Shown: positions 35,137-43,711 of the stretch, in pieces
Position numbering within the stretch: the first letter of the stretch is position 1
Layout of the letters: every line of letters starts with the position of its first letter
Source: an uncultured Clostridium sp.
GTDB taxonomy: Bacteria; Bacillota; Clostridia; Lachnospirales; Lachnospiraceae
NCBI GenBank assembly: GCA_900542035.1
Contig: UQMJ01000001.1
Span: 62,001-126,000, forward strand
Direction: 5' to 3'
DNA length: 64,000 bases
The notes under the pieces: model-generated
Told to the model about the DNA's origin: nothing
Databases searched by the model: none
The model's input: the letters and a program-made list of their open reading frames with translations, nothing else
Translations under genes and position numbers: made by a program

Positions 35137-35411
35137 TTTTTTAGATCAGCAAATAACTCATCAAGGTCATGGTATCCCTTTACAGATGGGTCTTTTGCAA
35201 TCCTTTCCGCTTCCAGCATGGCAGAAATCGTTTCTTTGTTCGGCTGTTCCAGCTTTACTTCAAAGGGAATGCCGCCCTCGCGAAGCGCCTGCCGTACAAA
35301 GATGTTGAAAGCCGTAGTCAGATTCATGCCAAGTTCATTAAACAGTGCGTCGGCCTGCGCTTTCAAATCTGCATCCATGCGAATACTGATATTTGTGGTA
35401 TTTCCAGCCAT
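35133..35411 (-). CDS. RelB/DinJ family antitoxin
   Basis: A 92-aa ribbon-helix-helix antitoxin: NISIRMDADLKAQADALFNELGMNLTTAFNIFVRQAL is the DinJ-type DNA-binding part, and the C-terminus (EAERIAKDPSVKGYHDLDEL) is the toxin-wrapping tail. The start follows AGAAAGGGGTTG. It is translationally coupled to the toxin gene. With the toxin truncated, the antitoxin may persist as a solitary DNA-binding protein controlling its own promoter. Confidence 0.92.
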   Translation of the reverse strand: MAGNTTNISIRMDADLKAQADALFNELGMNLTTAFNIFVRQALREGGIPFEVKLEQPNKETISAMLEAERIAKDPSVKGYHDLDELFADLKK

Positions 35412-35427
35412 AGTATCAACCCCTTTC

Positions 35428-35481
35428 TGTTAGTAATTATAGTATATGCTATTTGCACGAAGAAAACAATACTTTGCACGA
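35428..35481 (-). promoter_or_regulatory. Antitoxin promoter with direct repeats
   Basis: On the minus strand TATAAT (35428-35433 region) precedes the antitoxin. Upstream lie two copies of the 9-bp repeat TTTGCACGA (plus strand 35452-35460 and 35473-35481), 21 bp apart, i.e. two helical turns. They overlap the expected -35 region and are candidate operator half-sites for the antitoxin or toxin-antitoxin complex. Confidence 0.5.
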
Positions 35482-35589
35482 ATATTTCCCGCCCTTGCGC
35501 AAGAGCAGCTTCCGGCCCTCCATTCTGAATAATTAGGGTTGACAAATGTTGAAAACCCCGATATTATTAGGAAGAATCAATTTATTTTT

Positions 35590-35879
35590 TGAAAAGGTTA
35601 TGAGGAAGAGGAGTACATTTGCAGACCCTGGCAGAGAGGACGGCTCACTGGCTGGAAGGCAGTCCGAGGAAGAGCAGATGGAAGGTAGCTTCTGAACCGG
35701 AGTTCTCAACGGATGAACGTCTGATACCAGATCTGTCCGGTAGGGATTCCCGCAGAGCCAGCGTTACAGGGTTTAAGAGATTGCCGGCAGCAGGTTTTGT
35801 GCTGAAAAGCTGGCAGAAAAAAGGTGGTACCGCGATAATTCGCCCTTTGCATACTTGTATGCAGAGGGTTCTTTTATTT
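35590..35879 (+). promoter_or_regulatory. T-box leader (probably valine)
   Basis: The T-box core AAGGTGGTACCGCG (35821-35834) is followed by a terminator made of CCCT.TGCATA and TATGCA.AGGG (35843-35868) and a T-rich tail. Stem I elements (GAGGAAGAGGAGTA, GGCTGGAAGG) lie upstream. A candidate Val specifier GTA is at 35685-35687, before GCTTCTGAAC. The nearest downstream gene is a GNAT acetyltransferase; valS is fourth in the same direction with no other leader, so valS is the likely regulated target. Confidence 0.85.
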
Positions 35880-35902
35880 CATAGGAGTTTCAGGAGGAAA
35901 AG

Positions 35903-36418
35903 ATGCTTCGATTACGTCCATTCAAACCAGCAGATGGAGCATATCTGGTAAAGTGGTTTGACAATGAAGAGATGTTTACAAAGTGGAGTGCAGGACAGTT
36001 TTCCTATCCATTGACAAGACAGCAGGTAGACGATTACTGCAGAAAATGGGAAGAGGACAGCAATGGATGGCCTATGGCTGTGACAGATGAAACTGGCAGG
36101 GTAGTAGGCCATCTTCTGATGCGGAATATGGATTACCAGGAAAACAGTCTCTTTTTTGGATTTATTGTGGTGGATCCATCCATCCGAGGAAAGGGATACG
36201 GAAAAGAAATGCTTTCTCTGGCTTTGCGGTATGCGTTTACGATTTTAAAAGCAGATACCGTAAGACTGAGGGTATTTGCCAACAATCCTGGGGCCAAAGC
36301 CTGCTACGAAGCAGTTGGATTTCAGGAGGAACAGTTTATAAAAGAGGCTTTTTCTTATCAGGGAGAAAAATGGGACAACTATCAGATGGCTGCAAAACGG
36401 TCACAGGTTCTTTTGTAA
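35903..36418 (+). CDS. GNAT family N-acetyltransferase
   Basis: A 171-aa RimJ/RimL-like acetyltransferase using acetyl-CoA. The acetyl-CoA loop is in VVDPSIRGKGYGKEM, and the C-terminal NNPGAKACYEAVGFQEE is standard. CAGGAGGAAAAG precedes the start. It is the first gene after a T-box terminator and is followed at close spacing by DUF6472, HAD and valS genes, so it should be expressed when valine-tRNA charging falls. Substrate unknown. Confidence 0.92.
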   Translation: MLRLRPFKPADGAYLVKWFDNEEMFTKWSAGQFSYPLTRQQVDDYCRKWEEDSNGWPMAVTDETGRVVGHLLMRNMDYQENSLFFGFIVVDPSIRGKGYGKEMLSLALRYAFTILKADTVRLRVFANNPGAKACYEAVGFQEEQFIKEAFSYQGEKWDNYQMAAKRSQVLL

Positions 36419-36432
36419 AAGGAGAATTTAAC

Positions 36433-36639
36433 ATGAAGCAGTTGAAACCGGCAAAAAAAGAAAAGCAGACCAGCTGCGATACCTGCGTGAACTATACGTA
36501 TGACGAAGACTATGGGTATTACATCTGTGAAGCAGATTTGGACGAAGATGAAATGGCCAGATTTTTAAGCAGTTCCAATTTTGCCTGTCCGTATTACCAG
36601 TTAGATGATGAATACCGGATCGTCCGCAGACAGATGTAG
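36433..36639 (+). CDS. DUF6472 family small cysteine protein
   Basis: A 68-aa acidic protein: CDTCVNYTYDEDYGYYICE ... LDEDEMARFL ... FACPYYQ. Four cysteines (CxxC plus two single) suggest zinc binding. I match it to DUF6472, a family of unknown function. The start follows AGGAGAATTTAAC; the frame is open further upstream within the acetyltransferase gene. It lies 14 bp after GNAT and 8 bp before the HAD gene. Confidence 0.82.
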   Translation: MKQLKPAKKEKQTSCDTCVNYTYDEDYGYYICEADLDEDEMARFLSSSNFACPYYQLDDEYRIVRRQM

Positions 36640-36647
36640 GAGGAAAA

Positions 36648-37292
36648 ATGAACGTTTATTCACACGTGGTATTTGACGTAGACGGCACTCTGCTGGATAC
36701 GGAATATTCCATTATCCGGTCTTTGCAGCGCCTGGTTTTCCAGATGCACGGGACCAGAATCTCGGAAGAAGACCTTCAGTTTTCACTGGGGATTACTGGG
36801 GCAGACGCCTTGAAACAACTGAACATTCCGGATACGGAAGAAAATTTTGCAGTCTGGAATCAATTTGCCGATGAAGAAGAACACACAATCAAGGTGTTTG
36901 AAAAAATCGAAGAAACCCTGAAAAAGCTAAAAGAAAAAGGGGTTCATCTGGGAGTGATTACTTCCAGAAGCAGAGAAGAGTATGAAAAAGGCGTAAGTTC
37001 CAGAGGTTTGGGAACCTATTTTGAGATTGCAGTCTGCTGCGACGATACGCAAAAGCATAAGCCAAATCCAGACCCTATGCTGTATTATCTGGAAAAAGCC
37101 CAGGCGGATCCAGACCAGGTTCTTTACATTGGAGACAGCATTTACGATATGAAATGTGCAAAGGCGGCTGGGGTAAAGGGAGCGCTGGCGCTGTGGGGAT
37201 GCAGAAGCAAGGAGCCTATTGAGGCAGATTATTATCTGAAGCGTCCAGAAGAAGCGCTGAATCTGGCAGCAGGAACAGAAACGCAAAACTAG
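36648..37292 (+). CDS. HAD family hydrolase
   Basis: A 214-aa haloacid dehalogenase-type phosphatase. Motif I is FDVDGTLLD, motif II ITSRS, motif III with the KPNPDP lysine region and motif IV IGDSIYD. The helical cap between motifs I and II gives a phosphoglycolate phosphatase/beta-phosphoglucomutase-like (subclass I) fold. Likely acts on a small phosphorylated metabolite, not identified. Located between DUF6472 and valS in the T-box-led operon. Confidence 0.93.
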   Translation: MNVYSHVVFDVDGTLLDTEYSIIRSLQRLVFQMHGTRISEEDLQFSLGITGADALKQLNIPDTEENFAVWNQFADEEEHTIKVFEKIEETLKKLKEKGVHLGVITSRSREEYEKGVSSRGLGTYFEIAVCCDDTQKHKPNPDPMLYYLEKAQADPDQVLYIGDSIYDMKCAKAAGVKGALALWGCRSKEPIEADYYLKRPEEALNLAAGTETQN

Positions 37293-37328
37293 AAAATAAA
37301 ATAGAAAGAAAAAATAAGGAGAAAAGAC

Positions 37329-39980
37329 ATGAAAGAATTGGAAAAGAACTATAATCCAGCGGACATTGAAGAGCGTCTGTATCAGAAGTGGCTGGACAAC
37401 AAATATTTCCACGCAGACGCGGAGAGAGGAAAACGAGAAGGCAAAAAGCCATTTACCATTGTAATGCCGCCGCCAAACATTACCGGACAGCTTCACATGG
37501 GCCATGCGTTAGACAATACCATGCAGGATATTTTAATCCGTTATAAGAGAATGCAGGGATATGAAGCGCTGTGGCAGCCAGGTACAGACCATGCGGCCAT
37601 TGCAACAGAAGTAAAGGTAATTGATAAATTAAAGAGTCAGGGCATCGAAAAGCACGATCTGGGAAGAGAAGGCTTCTTAGAAAAAGCCTGGGAGTGGAAA
37701 GACGAGTACGGCAGCCGGATTGTAAAGCAGCTTCACAAGCTGGGATCTTCCGCTGACTGGGACAGAGAGCGTTTTACCATGGACGAGGGCTGCTCCAAAG
37801 CCGTTTTAGAGGTATTTACCAGACTGTATGAAAAAGGCTATATTTACAAAGGATCCCGTATTATTAACTGGTGTCCGGTCTGCCAGACCTCTATTTCCGA
37901 CGCAGAAGTCGAGCACGAAGAGCAGGACGGATTCTTCTGGCACATCAATTACCCGATCGTTGGAGAAGAAGGCCGCTTTGTGGAGATTGCAACTACCAGA
38001 CCGGAGACCCTTCTTGGCGATACCGCAGTTGCTGTAAATCCAGAAGACGAGCGTTATAAAGACTTAATTGGCAAGATGTTAAAGCTGCCGTTAACGGACC
38101 GAGAGATTCCGGTCATTGCCGACTCTTATGTAGACAAAGAATTTGGAACCGGATGCGTAAAGATTACCCCAGCCCATGACCCGAATGACTTTGAGGTAGG
38201 AAAGCGTCACAATTTGCCGGAAATCTGCATGATGAACGACGACGCGACCATCAGCGTTCCTGGAAAGTATTTCGGTATGGACCGCTACGAAGCCAGAAAA
38301 GCCATGGTAGAAGATTTAACGAAACAGGGCCTTCTGGTAAAAGTAGTTCCACATTCCCACAATGTCGGAACCCATGACCGCTGCGGCACAACCGTTGAGC
38401 CAATGATTAAGCCTCAGTGGTTTGTAAAGATGGATGAGATGGCAAAACCGGCTATTGAAGCATTAAAGAGCGGCCGTTTAAAATTCGTTCCGGAAAGCTT
38501 TGGAAAAACGTACCTTCACTGGCTGGAAGGCATCCGCGACTGGTGTATTTCCAGACAGCTGTGGTGGGGTCACCGGATTCCAGCTTATTACTGTGAAGAG
38601 TGCGGCGAAATGGTGGTAGCAAAGGAAATGCCTTCTGTCTGCCCAAAATGCGGCTGTACCCATTTTAAGCAGGATGAAGATACCCTGGATACCTGGTTTT
38701 CTTCCGCATTGTGGCCATTCTCTACTCTGGGCTGGCCGGATGACACCAAAGAAATGGATTACTTCTACCCAACCGACGTATTAGTAACCGGATACGATAT
38801 TATTTTCTTCTGGGTAATCCGTATGGTATTCTCCGGACTGGAGCAAACTGGAAAAGAGCCGTTCCATACGGTGTTAATCCATGGTCTGGTAAGAGATTCC
38901 CAGGGCCGTAAGATGAGCAAATCCTTAGGAAACGGAATCGATCCTCTGGAAGTGATTGACAAGTACGGCGCTGATGCTCTCCGTATGACCTTAATGACCG
39001 GAAATGCTCCTGGAAACGATATGCGTTTCTACTGGGAGAGAGTAGAAGCCAGCAGAAACTTTGCAAATAAAGTATGGAACGCGTCCCGTTTCATTATGAT
39101 GAATATTGAAAAAGCGCCGGATGCAGAGGTTCAGGCAGAAGATCTGACCATGGCAGATAAGTGGATTCTTTCCAAGGTCAATACTCTGACAAAAGATGTA
39201 ACCGACAACATGGATAAGTATGAGCTGGGAATTGCTCTTCAGAAGGTTTACGACTTTATCTGGGAAGAATTCTGCGACTGGTACATTGAGATGGTAAAAC
39301 CGCGTCTGTGGAATGACGAAGACACCACCAAGGCAGCTGCAATCTGGACCTTAAAGACCGTATTGATTCAGTCCTTAAAGCTGCTTCATCCATATATGCC
39401 GTTTATTACGGAAGAAATCTTCTGCAACCTTCAGGACGAAGAAGCATCCATTATGGTTTCCAACTGGCCGGTTTACAAGGAAGAGTGGAACTTTGCGGCA
39501 GAGGAAACGGCCGTAGAAACCATGAAAGAAGCAGTCCGCGCAATCCGTAACGTGCGCACCACCATGAACGTACCGCCGAGCAAAAAAGCAAAGGTATTTG
39601 TGGTAACGGAAAATCAGGAGGTTGCCGATATTTTCACGAACGGAAAGGTATTCTTTGGAACCTTAGGCTATGCCAGCGAGGTGCTGATTCAGAAAGATAA
39701 GAGCGGTATTGGAGAAGACGCGGTTTCCGTTGTAATTCCTCATGCCAACATTTACATTCCATTTGCCGAACTGGTAGACATTGAGAAAGAGTTAGAGCGT
39801 CTTCATAAAGAAGAAAAACGTCTGGCAGGAGAATTAGCCCGCGTAAACGGAATGTTAAGCAACGAGAAGTTTGTAAGCAAGGCTCCGGCAGCCAAGATCG
39901 AAGAGGAAAAGGCAAAGCTTGCGAAATACACCCAGATGATGGAGCAGGTAAAAGAGCGGCTGGAACAGTTAGGAAAGTAA
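37329..39980 (+). CDS. valS: valyl-tRNA synthetase
   Basis: Charges tRNA-Val; class I synthetase of 883 aa, the normal bacterial length. The HIGH-equivalent HMGH is at residues 56-59 and KMSKS at 528-532. The editing domain lies between them, and a C-terminal coiled coil (ELERLHKEEKRLAGELARV onward) is typical of ValRS. AAGGAGAAAAGAC precedes the start. It is the fourth gene behind the T-box at 35590-35879, an unusual distance for a synthetase T-box. The DpnII-type methylase genes follow after 28 bp. Confidence 0.97.
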   Translation: MKELEKNYNPADIEERLYQKWLDNKYFHADAERGKREGKKPFTIVMPPPNITGQLHMGHALDNTMQDILIRYKRMQGYEALWQPGTDHAAIATEVKVIDKLKSQGIEKHDLGREGFLEKAWEWKDEYGSRIVKQLHKLGSSADWDRERFTMDEGCSKAVLEVFTRLYEKGYIYKGSRIINWCPVCQTSISDAEVEHEEQDGFFWHINYPIVGEEGRFVEIATTRPETLLGDTAVAVNPEDERYKDLIGKMLKLPLTDREIPVIADSYVDKEFGTGCVKITPAHDPNDFEVGKRHNLPEICMMNDDATISVPGKYFGMDRYEARKAMVEDLTKQGLLVKVVPHSHNVGTHDRCGTTVEPMIKPQWFVKMDEMAKPAIEALKSGRLKFVPESFGKTYLHWLEGIRDWCISRQLWWGHRIPAYYCEECGEMVVAKEMPSVCPKCGCTHFKQDEDTLDTWFSSALWPFSTLGWPDDTKEMDYFYPTDVLVTGYDIIFFWVIRMVFSGLEQTGKEPFHTVLIHGLVRDSQGRKMSKSLGNGIDPLEVIDKYGADALRMTLMTGNAPGNDMRFYWERVEASRNFANKVWNASRFIMMNIEKAPDAEVQAEDLTMADKWILSKVNTLTKDVTDNMDKYELGIALQKVYDFIWEEFCDWYIEMVKPRLWNDEDTTKAAAIWTLKTVLIQSLKLLHPYMPFITEEIFCNLQDEEASIMVSNWPVYKEEWNFAAEETAVETMKEAVRAIRNVRTTMNVPPSKKAKVFVVTENQEVADIFTNGKVFFGTLGYASEVLIQKDKSGIGEDAVSVVIPHANIYIPFAELVDIEKELERLHKEEKRLAGELARVNGMLSNEKFVSKAPAAKIEEEKAKLAKYTQMMEQVKERLEQLGK

Positions 39981-40008
39981 TCGGGCGTTTAGAGACGAGG
40001 AATCAAGT

Positions 40009-40842
40009 ATGACAAGCAGACAGGCAGCGCCTTTTGTAAAATGGGCTGGCGGAAAGAGACAATTATTACCCCAGATAAAAGAACGGATGCCGGAACATTA
40101 CAAACGGTATTATGAGCCATTTGTAGGGGGCGGAGCCGTAGTATTGGAACTTCTTCCAAAAGACGCGCTGATAAATGATATTAATCGGGAACTGATTCAT
40201 ACGTACCGGCAGATTCAGACCGATCCGGAAGGATTTCTTGCAGCCGTCGAGAGGCTGGACGAAGCCATGTGGGAAGACGGAAAGGCCTATTACTATGCCA
40301 TGCGGGAAACCTACAACCGGAAGCTGACAGAAGGAGAATTGGACGAAGAACTGGCCGCATTATTTGTGTTTTTAAATAAGCACTGCTTTAACGGCCTTTA
40401 TCGGGTCAATGCAAAAGGCTTGTTTAATGTGCCTTACAACAACAGCAGGCAGAAATCCTGCAGTCGGGAAAATATTCTGGCAGTAGCCCAGTATTTAAAG
40501 ACCGTTGAGCTTGTAAACGGCGACTTTGAGGAGGCGTGTCAGACGGCAGGAGAAGGCGACTTTGTATTTATTGACAGCCCGTATGCCCCGTTAAATCCGG
40601 TTTCCTTTGAATCTTATACAAAAGAAGGATTTGATATAGAAAGTCATAAAAGGCTGGCCAGATTATTTGATGATCTGACCAGTCGGGGATGTTACTGTAT
40701 GCTGACCAATCACAATACAGACTTAATCCATGAACTATACGATGGAAAGGGCTACCGGATAGATGCAGTCAGCGTAAAGAGGATGATCAATTCCGACGCG
40801 GCCAATCGGGTTGGGGAAGAGGTCATTATCTGCAATTTTTAA
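40009..40842 (+). CDS. dam: DNA adenine methylase, Dam/M.DpnIIA-like
   Basis: A 277-aa D12-class N6-adenine methyltransferase, predicted to methylate GATC. It has PFVKWAGGKRQL (SAM-binding motif I), YYEPFVGGGAV, and HCFNGLYRVN. The catalytic motif reads DSPYAP (Asp189) instead of the usual DPPYxP; the second position is variable in some active enzymes. Together with the next gene it reproduces the DpnM-DpnA methylase pair, but no DpnB endonuclease gene follows. Confidence 0.9.
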   Translation: MTSRQAAPFVKWAGGKRQLLPQIKERMPEHYKRYYEPFVGGGAVVLELLPKDALINDINRELIHTYRQIQTDPEGFLAAVERLDEAMWEDGKAYYYAMRETYNRKLTEGELDEELAALFVFLNKHCFNGLYRVNAKGLFNVPYNNSRQKSCSRENILAVAQYLKTVELVNGDFEEACQTAGEGDFVFIDSPYAPLNPVSFESYTKEGFDIESHKRLARLFDDLTSRGCYCMLTNHNTDLIHELYDGKGYRIDAVSVKRMINSDAANRVGEEVIICNF

Positions 40843-40852
40843 GGAGCGCAGC

Positions 40853-41653
40853 ATGGACAGCGTTTTAAACAGGCGGCTTCCCATTTACTATGGGAGGCCG
40901 GATTGTAAACTGGTGCTGGGAGACTGTTTCCAGGTACTGAAAAAAATAAAACCGGAAACCATAGATATGATTTTTGCAGATCCTCCCTATTTTTTAAGCA
41001 ATGACGGGATTACCTGCCAGGGAGGAAAAATGGTGTCCGTCAATAAAGGCGACTGGGACAAGGCAGGCGGTCTGATGGAAAAACACAGATTTAACCGTCA
41101 GTGGATCCGGCTGTGCAGAAAAATCTTAAAGCCGGACGGAAGTATCTGGATTTCCGGAACCTTTCACAATATTTACTCCATTGGGATGGCGTTAGAACAG
41201 GAAGGGTTTAAAATTATCAACAACATTACCTGGCAGAAAACCAACCCTCCGCCTAATTTGGCCTGCCGTTGTTTTACCCATTCGACGGAGACTATTTTAT
41301 GGGCCCAGAAGAATGAGAAAACTTCCAGGCATCTCTTTAATTATGAGGTGATGAAGGAACAAAACGGCGGAAAGCAGATGAAAGATGTGTGGGTGGGAAG
41401 TCTGACCAGGCCTTCGGAAAAATCGGAAGGAAAGCACCCGACCCAGAAGCCGGAATATCTGCTGGAACGGATCGTTCTGGCGTCCACAAAAGAAGGCCAG
41501 CTGGTGCTGGATCCATTTTGCGGATCCGGCACAACAGGAGTGGCAGCTTTGCGGTATGGAAGGCAGTTTATCGGCATTGACAACTGCGAAGAATATCTTT
41601 CCATTTCCGAAAAAAGACTGAAAAAAGTATGTACTACGACAGAATATGAGTAA
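40853..41653 (+). CDS. DNA adenine methyltransferase, M.DpnIIB (DpnA)-like
   Basis: A 266-aa N6_N4-methyltransferase. The catalytic DPPY is near the N-terminus (Asp43, ADPPYFLSNDGI) and the SAM-binding DPFCGSGTTG near the C-terminus, the beta-class order. The SVNKGDWDK segment is characteristic of the DpnA group, which methylates GATC and can act on single-stranded DNA. ATG 40853 follows AAGGAGCGCAG, 10 bp after the first methylase. It ends within the 3' end of the convergent hydrolase gene. Probably maintains or protects GATC sites; orphan because no restriction gene is adjacent. Confidence 0.9.
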   Translation: MDSVLNRRLPIYYGRPDCKLVLGDCFQVLKKIKPETIDMIFADPPYFLSNDGITCQGGKMVSVNKGDWDKAGGLMEKHRFNRQWIRLCRKILKPDGSIWISGTFHNIYSIGMALEQEGFKIINNITWQKTNPPPNLACRCFTHSTETILWAQKNEKTSRHLFNYEVMKEQNGGKQMKDVWVGSLTRPSEKSEGKHPTQKPEYLLERIVLASTKEGQLVLDPFCGSGTTGVAALRYGRQFIGIDNCEEYLSISEKRLKKVCTTTEYE

Positions 41654-42575
41654 AGAAAGCAGAGATGTCCTTGTAGACCAGGCATCTCTCTTTTTCATTT
41701 AAAATCTCATGGCGAAGACCGGAATACAGTTTGGCAGATACGTGTTTGTAGCCGGCTTTTCTAAGGGTTTCTGCAGATTTCTGAAACTTCTTTTTTGAAA
41801 CCATGCAGGGATCGTCAGAACCAGACACAAAGAGAATGGGAAGGTCTGGATTCCTGACGTTCCATCCTTTGCGGCTGTAGGTCTGCTGTACCAGCCATAA
41901 AAGAGATTCGTATCCATTAAGAGTAAAGGTAAAATTGCAGTAAGGGCTGGCGTTATAAGCTTCTACTACGGATCGGTCTTTGGAAATCCAGGCGTGAACC
42001 ATTCCTTCTGACTGGAACGGCTTTTCAAAAGACGCGGAAAACAGCTGGTTTACCAGGGGACTTCGGGCATGACTGCCTTTGATGCGGGAAAGCAGGCGAA
42101 CTAGGAAAAGGCCGAATCCGGCCATGGGCTGATTGCTGGGAGAACCGCAGACAACCAGGCCGTCCAGCTCCTTTTCGTAATATTTTAAATAGACCCGCGC
42201 CGCCAGAGATCCCATACTGTGCCCGAAGAAAAAGAACGGGAGATCAGGGTACTGTTTCCGGATCATACAGGTAATCTGATGGAGATCCTTTACCAGGGAC
42301 GGCCCGCCGTTGGCATAAAAATAGCCCAGGTCTTCCATACCTCTCACGCTTTTTCCGTGCCCTCTGTGATCGTTTATCACACACAGAAATCCAAGACCAG
42401 CCAGATACTCCATAAAAGGAAGATACCGTTCTTTGTGTTCGCACATACCATGAGCCAGTTGTACAATGGCTTTTGGACTTTCCGGTACAAGTGCCAGCAC
42501 ATCTAAAACCAGTCCGTCCTGGCGGGAGACTGCGGAAAAGGTTTTTTGGGAAAATTTATGGGATTGTGAGTTCAT
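41634..42575 (-). CDS. alpha/beta hydrolase, monoacylglycerol lipase-like
   Basis: A 313-aa serine hydrolase of the Hydrolase_4 (serine aminopeptidase S33-like) family. It shows HGMCEHKERY, NDHRGHGKS, the nucleophile elbow GHSMGS, the acid in SGSDDPCM, and the catalytic His in GLRHEILNE. This is the pattern of bacterial monoglyceride lipases/lysophospholipases. No signal peptide. It is convergent with the methylase gene, with a 20-bp overlap of 3' ends. Confidence 0.92.
   Translation of the reverse strand: MNSQSHKFSQKTFSAVSRQDGLVLDVLALVPESPKAIVQLAHGMCEHKERYLPFMEYLAGLGFLCVINDHRGHGKSVRGMEDLGYFYANGGPSLVKDLHQITCMIRKQYPDLPFFFFGHSMGSLAARVYLKYYEKELDGLVVCGSPSNQPMAGFGLFLVRLLSRIKGSHARSPLVNQLFSASFEKPFQSEGMVHAWISKDRSVVEAYNASPYCNFTFTLNGYESLLWLVQQTYSRKGWNVRNPDLPILFVSGSDDPCMVSKKKFQKSAETLRKAGYKHVSAKLYSGLRHEILNEKERCLVYKDISAFFTHILS
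41661..41700 (+). terminator. Terminator of the valS-methylase operon
   Basis: AGAGATG (41661-41667) pairs with CATCTCT (41683-41689), then CTTTTTCATTT. It lies inside the 3' end of the convergent hydrolase gene. Confidence 0.7.
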
Positions 42576-42670
42576 AGAGCATCCTTTCTGGCAGCGAATC
42601 TGCCGCTTTCATTTCATCCAGTATACCACGATATGTGAAAATTTGATAGAAAACCTTAATAGAAAATTTC

Positions 42671-42699
42671 TTGCCTTTCCGTTTGTTCCTTTCTATAAT
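42671..42699 (+). promoter_or_regulatory. Promoter of the AIM24-like gene
   Basis: TTGCCT (42671-42676), 17-bp spacer, TATAAT (42694-42699), 46 bp upstream of the start codon. Confidence 0.7.
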
Positions 42700-42745
42700 A
42701 GAACTACATCGCAATGAAGAAAATTCAAAAACAGGAGGACAAAGA

Positions 42746-43429
42746 ATGCGCTATAAGATTGAGGGCGATACACTTCCAGTAGTAATCTGCCAGCTGGAGG
42801 CAGGAGAGAAGATGATTACAGAACGGGGATCTATGGCATGGATGTCCCCGAATATGAAGATGGAGACAGGAAGCAACGGCGGCATTGGAAAGATGTTTGG
42901 CCGTATGTTTTCAGGAGAAGCGTTGTTCCAGAATATTTATACAGCCCAGGGAGGACAGGGACTGATTGCTTTTGCATCCAGCTTTCCAGGGGCGATAAAA
43001 GCCTTTGAAATAGGGCCAGGAAATGAGCTGATTTTACAAAAAAGCGGGTTTCTGGCAGCAGAAAGCGGAGTAGAACTTTCCACCCATTTCCATAAAAAGT
43101 TTGGTTCCGGACTATTTGGAGGCGAGGGATTTATCCTTCAGAAATTATCCGGAAGAGGAATCGCATTTGCAGAATTTGATGGCCATGTAGTGGAGTATGA
43201 ATTGGGAGCAGGCCAGCAGATTGTAGTAGACAGCGGGTATTTGGCGGCTATGACGGCCAGCTGCCAGATGGATATCCAGATGGTTTCAGGAGTGAAAAAC
43301 GTCCTGTTTGGAGGAGAGGGACTGTTTAACACAGTCATTACCGGACCAGGCCATATCTGGCTGCAGACTATGCCGATTACCAGCGTGGCAGGGGTGCTGA
43401 TTCCCTATATTCCTACTTCGAATTCCTGA
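42746..43429 (+). CDS. AIM24/TIGR00266 family protein
   Basis: A 227-aa protein of the AIM24 family (beta-rich, double-barrel fold), function unknown in bacteria. Features include MAWMSPNMKMETG, FGGEGFILQKLSGRG and a repeat of it, FGGEGLFNTVITGPG, plus a C-terminal LIPYIPTS. CAGGAGGACAAAG precedes ATG 42746; the longer upstream frame passes through the promoter. It has its own promoter and is followed by another. Confidence 0.9.
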   Translation: MRYKIEGDTLPVVICQLEAGEKMITERGSMAWMSPNMKMETGSNGGIGKMFGRMFSGEALFQNIYTAQGGQGLIAFASSFPGAIKAFEIGPGNELILQKSGFLAAESGVELSTHFHKKFGSGLFGGEGFILQKLSGRGIAFAEFDGHVVEYELGAGQQIVVDSGYLAAMTASCQMDIQMVSGVKNVLFGGEGLFNTVITGPGHIWLQTMPITSVAGVLIPYIPTSNS

Positions 43430-43490
43430 TTTTTTGTATAGATGGGCACAGAATTGACGTATTTGGACGAAAAAGCCCGAAAGAATATGG

Positions 43491-43520
43491 TTGCACAAAG
43501 GTAAGGTCTTATTATATAAT
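43491..43520 (+). promoter_or_regulatory. Promoter upstream of the small acidic protein-TPR operon
   Basis: TTGCAC (43491-43496), 18-bp spacer, TATAAT (43515-43520), 37 bp before the start codon. Confidence 0.65.
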
Positions 43521-43556
43521 TTTATGTGTATTGCAGAAGTACAAAAGGAGAGCATT

Positions 43557-43706
43557 ATGGCAGAATCAATTATTAATTTTGAAGAAGAACTCAGCCGCTT
43601 TAAACCCAGCCTGGACGTGGAAGAAATTGCAGACGAGATTGTGAAAAGCGACTTAACGGATATGACCGATATTATGATGGAAATGATTAAGGAAGTCAGG
43701 GAATAG
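43557..43706 (+). CDS. small acidic protein of unknown function
   Basis: A 49-aa acidic, probably helical protein (SIINFEEELSRFKPSLDVEE ... DLTDMTDIMMEMIKEVRE). Start 43557 follows AAAGGAGAGC and lies 37 bp from a good promoter. It precedes the TPR protein gene by five bases, implying co-expression. I do not recognise a family. Confidence 0.75.
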   Translation: MAESIINFEEELSRFKPSLDVEEIADEIVKSDLTDMTDIMMEMIKEVRE

Positions 43707-43711
43707 CAGGC

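Noticed and set aside
35619..35951. Open frame within the valine T-box
   Set aside because: It translates the leader RNA including terminator arms, has no homologue I recognise, and overlaps the GNAT start.
42219..42506. Plus-strand frame opposite the alpha/beta hydrolase
   Set aside because: The minus-strand frame carries a complete catalytic triad pattern; the plus-strand translation shows no recognisable features.
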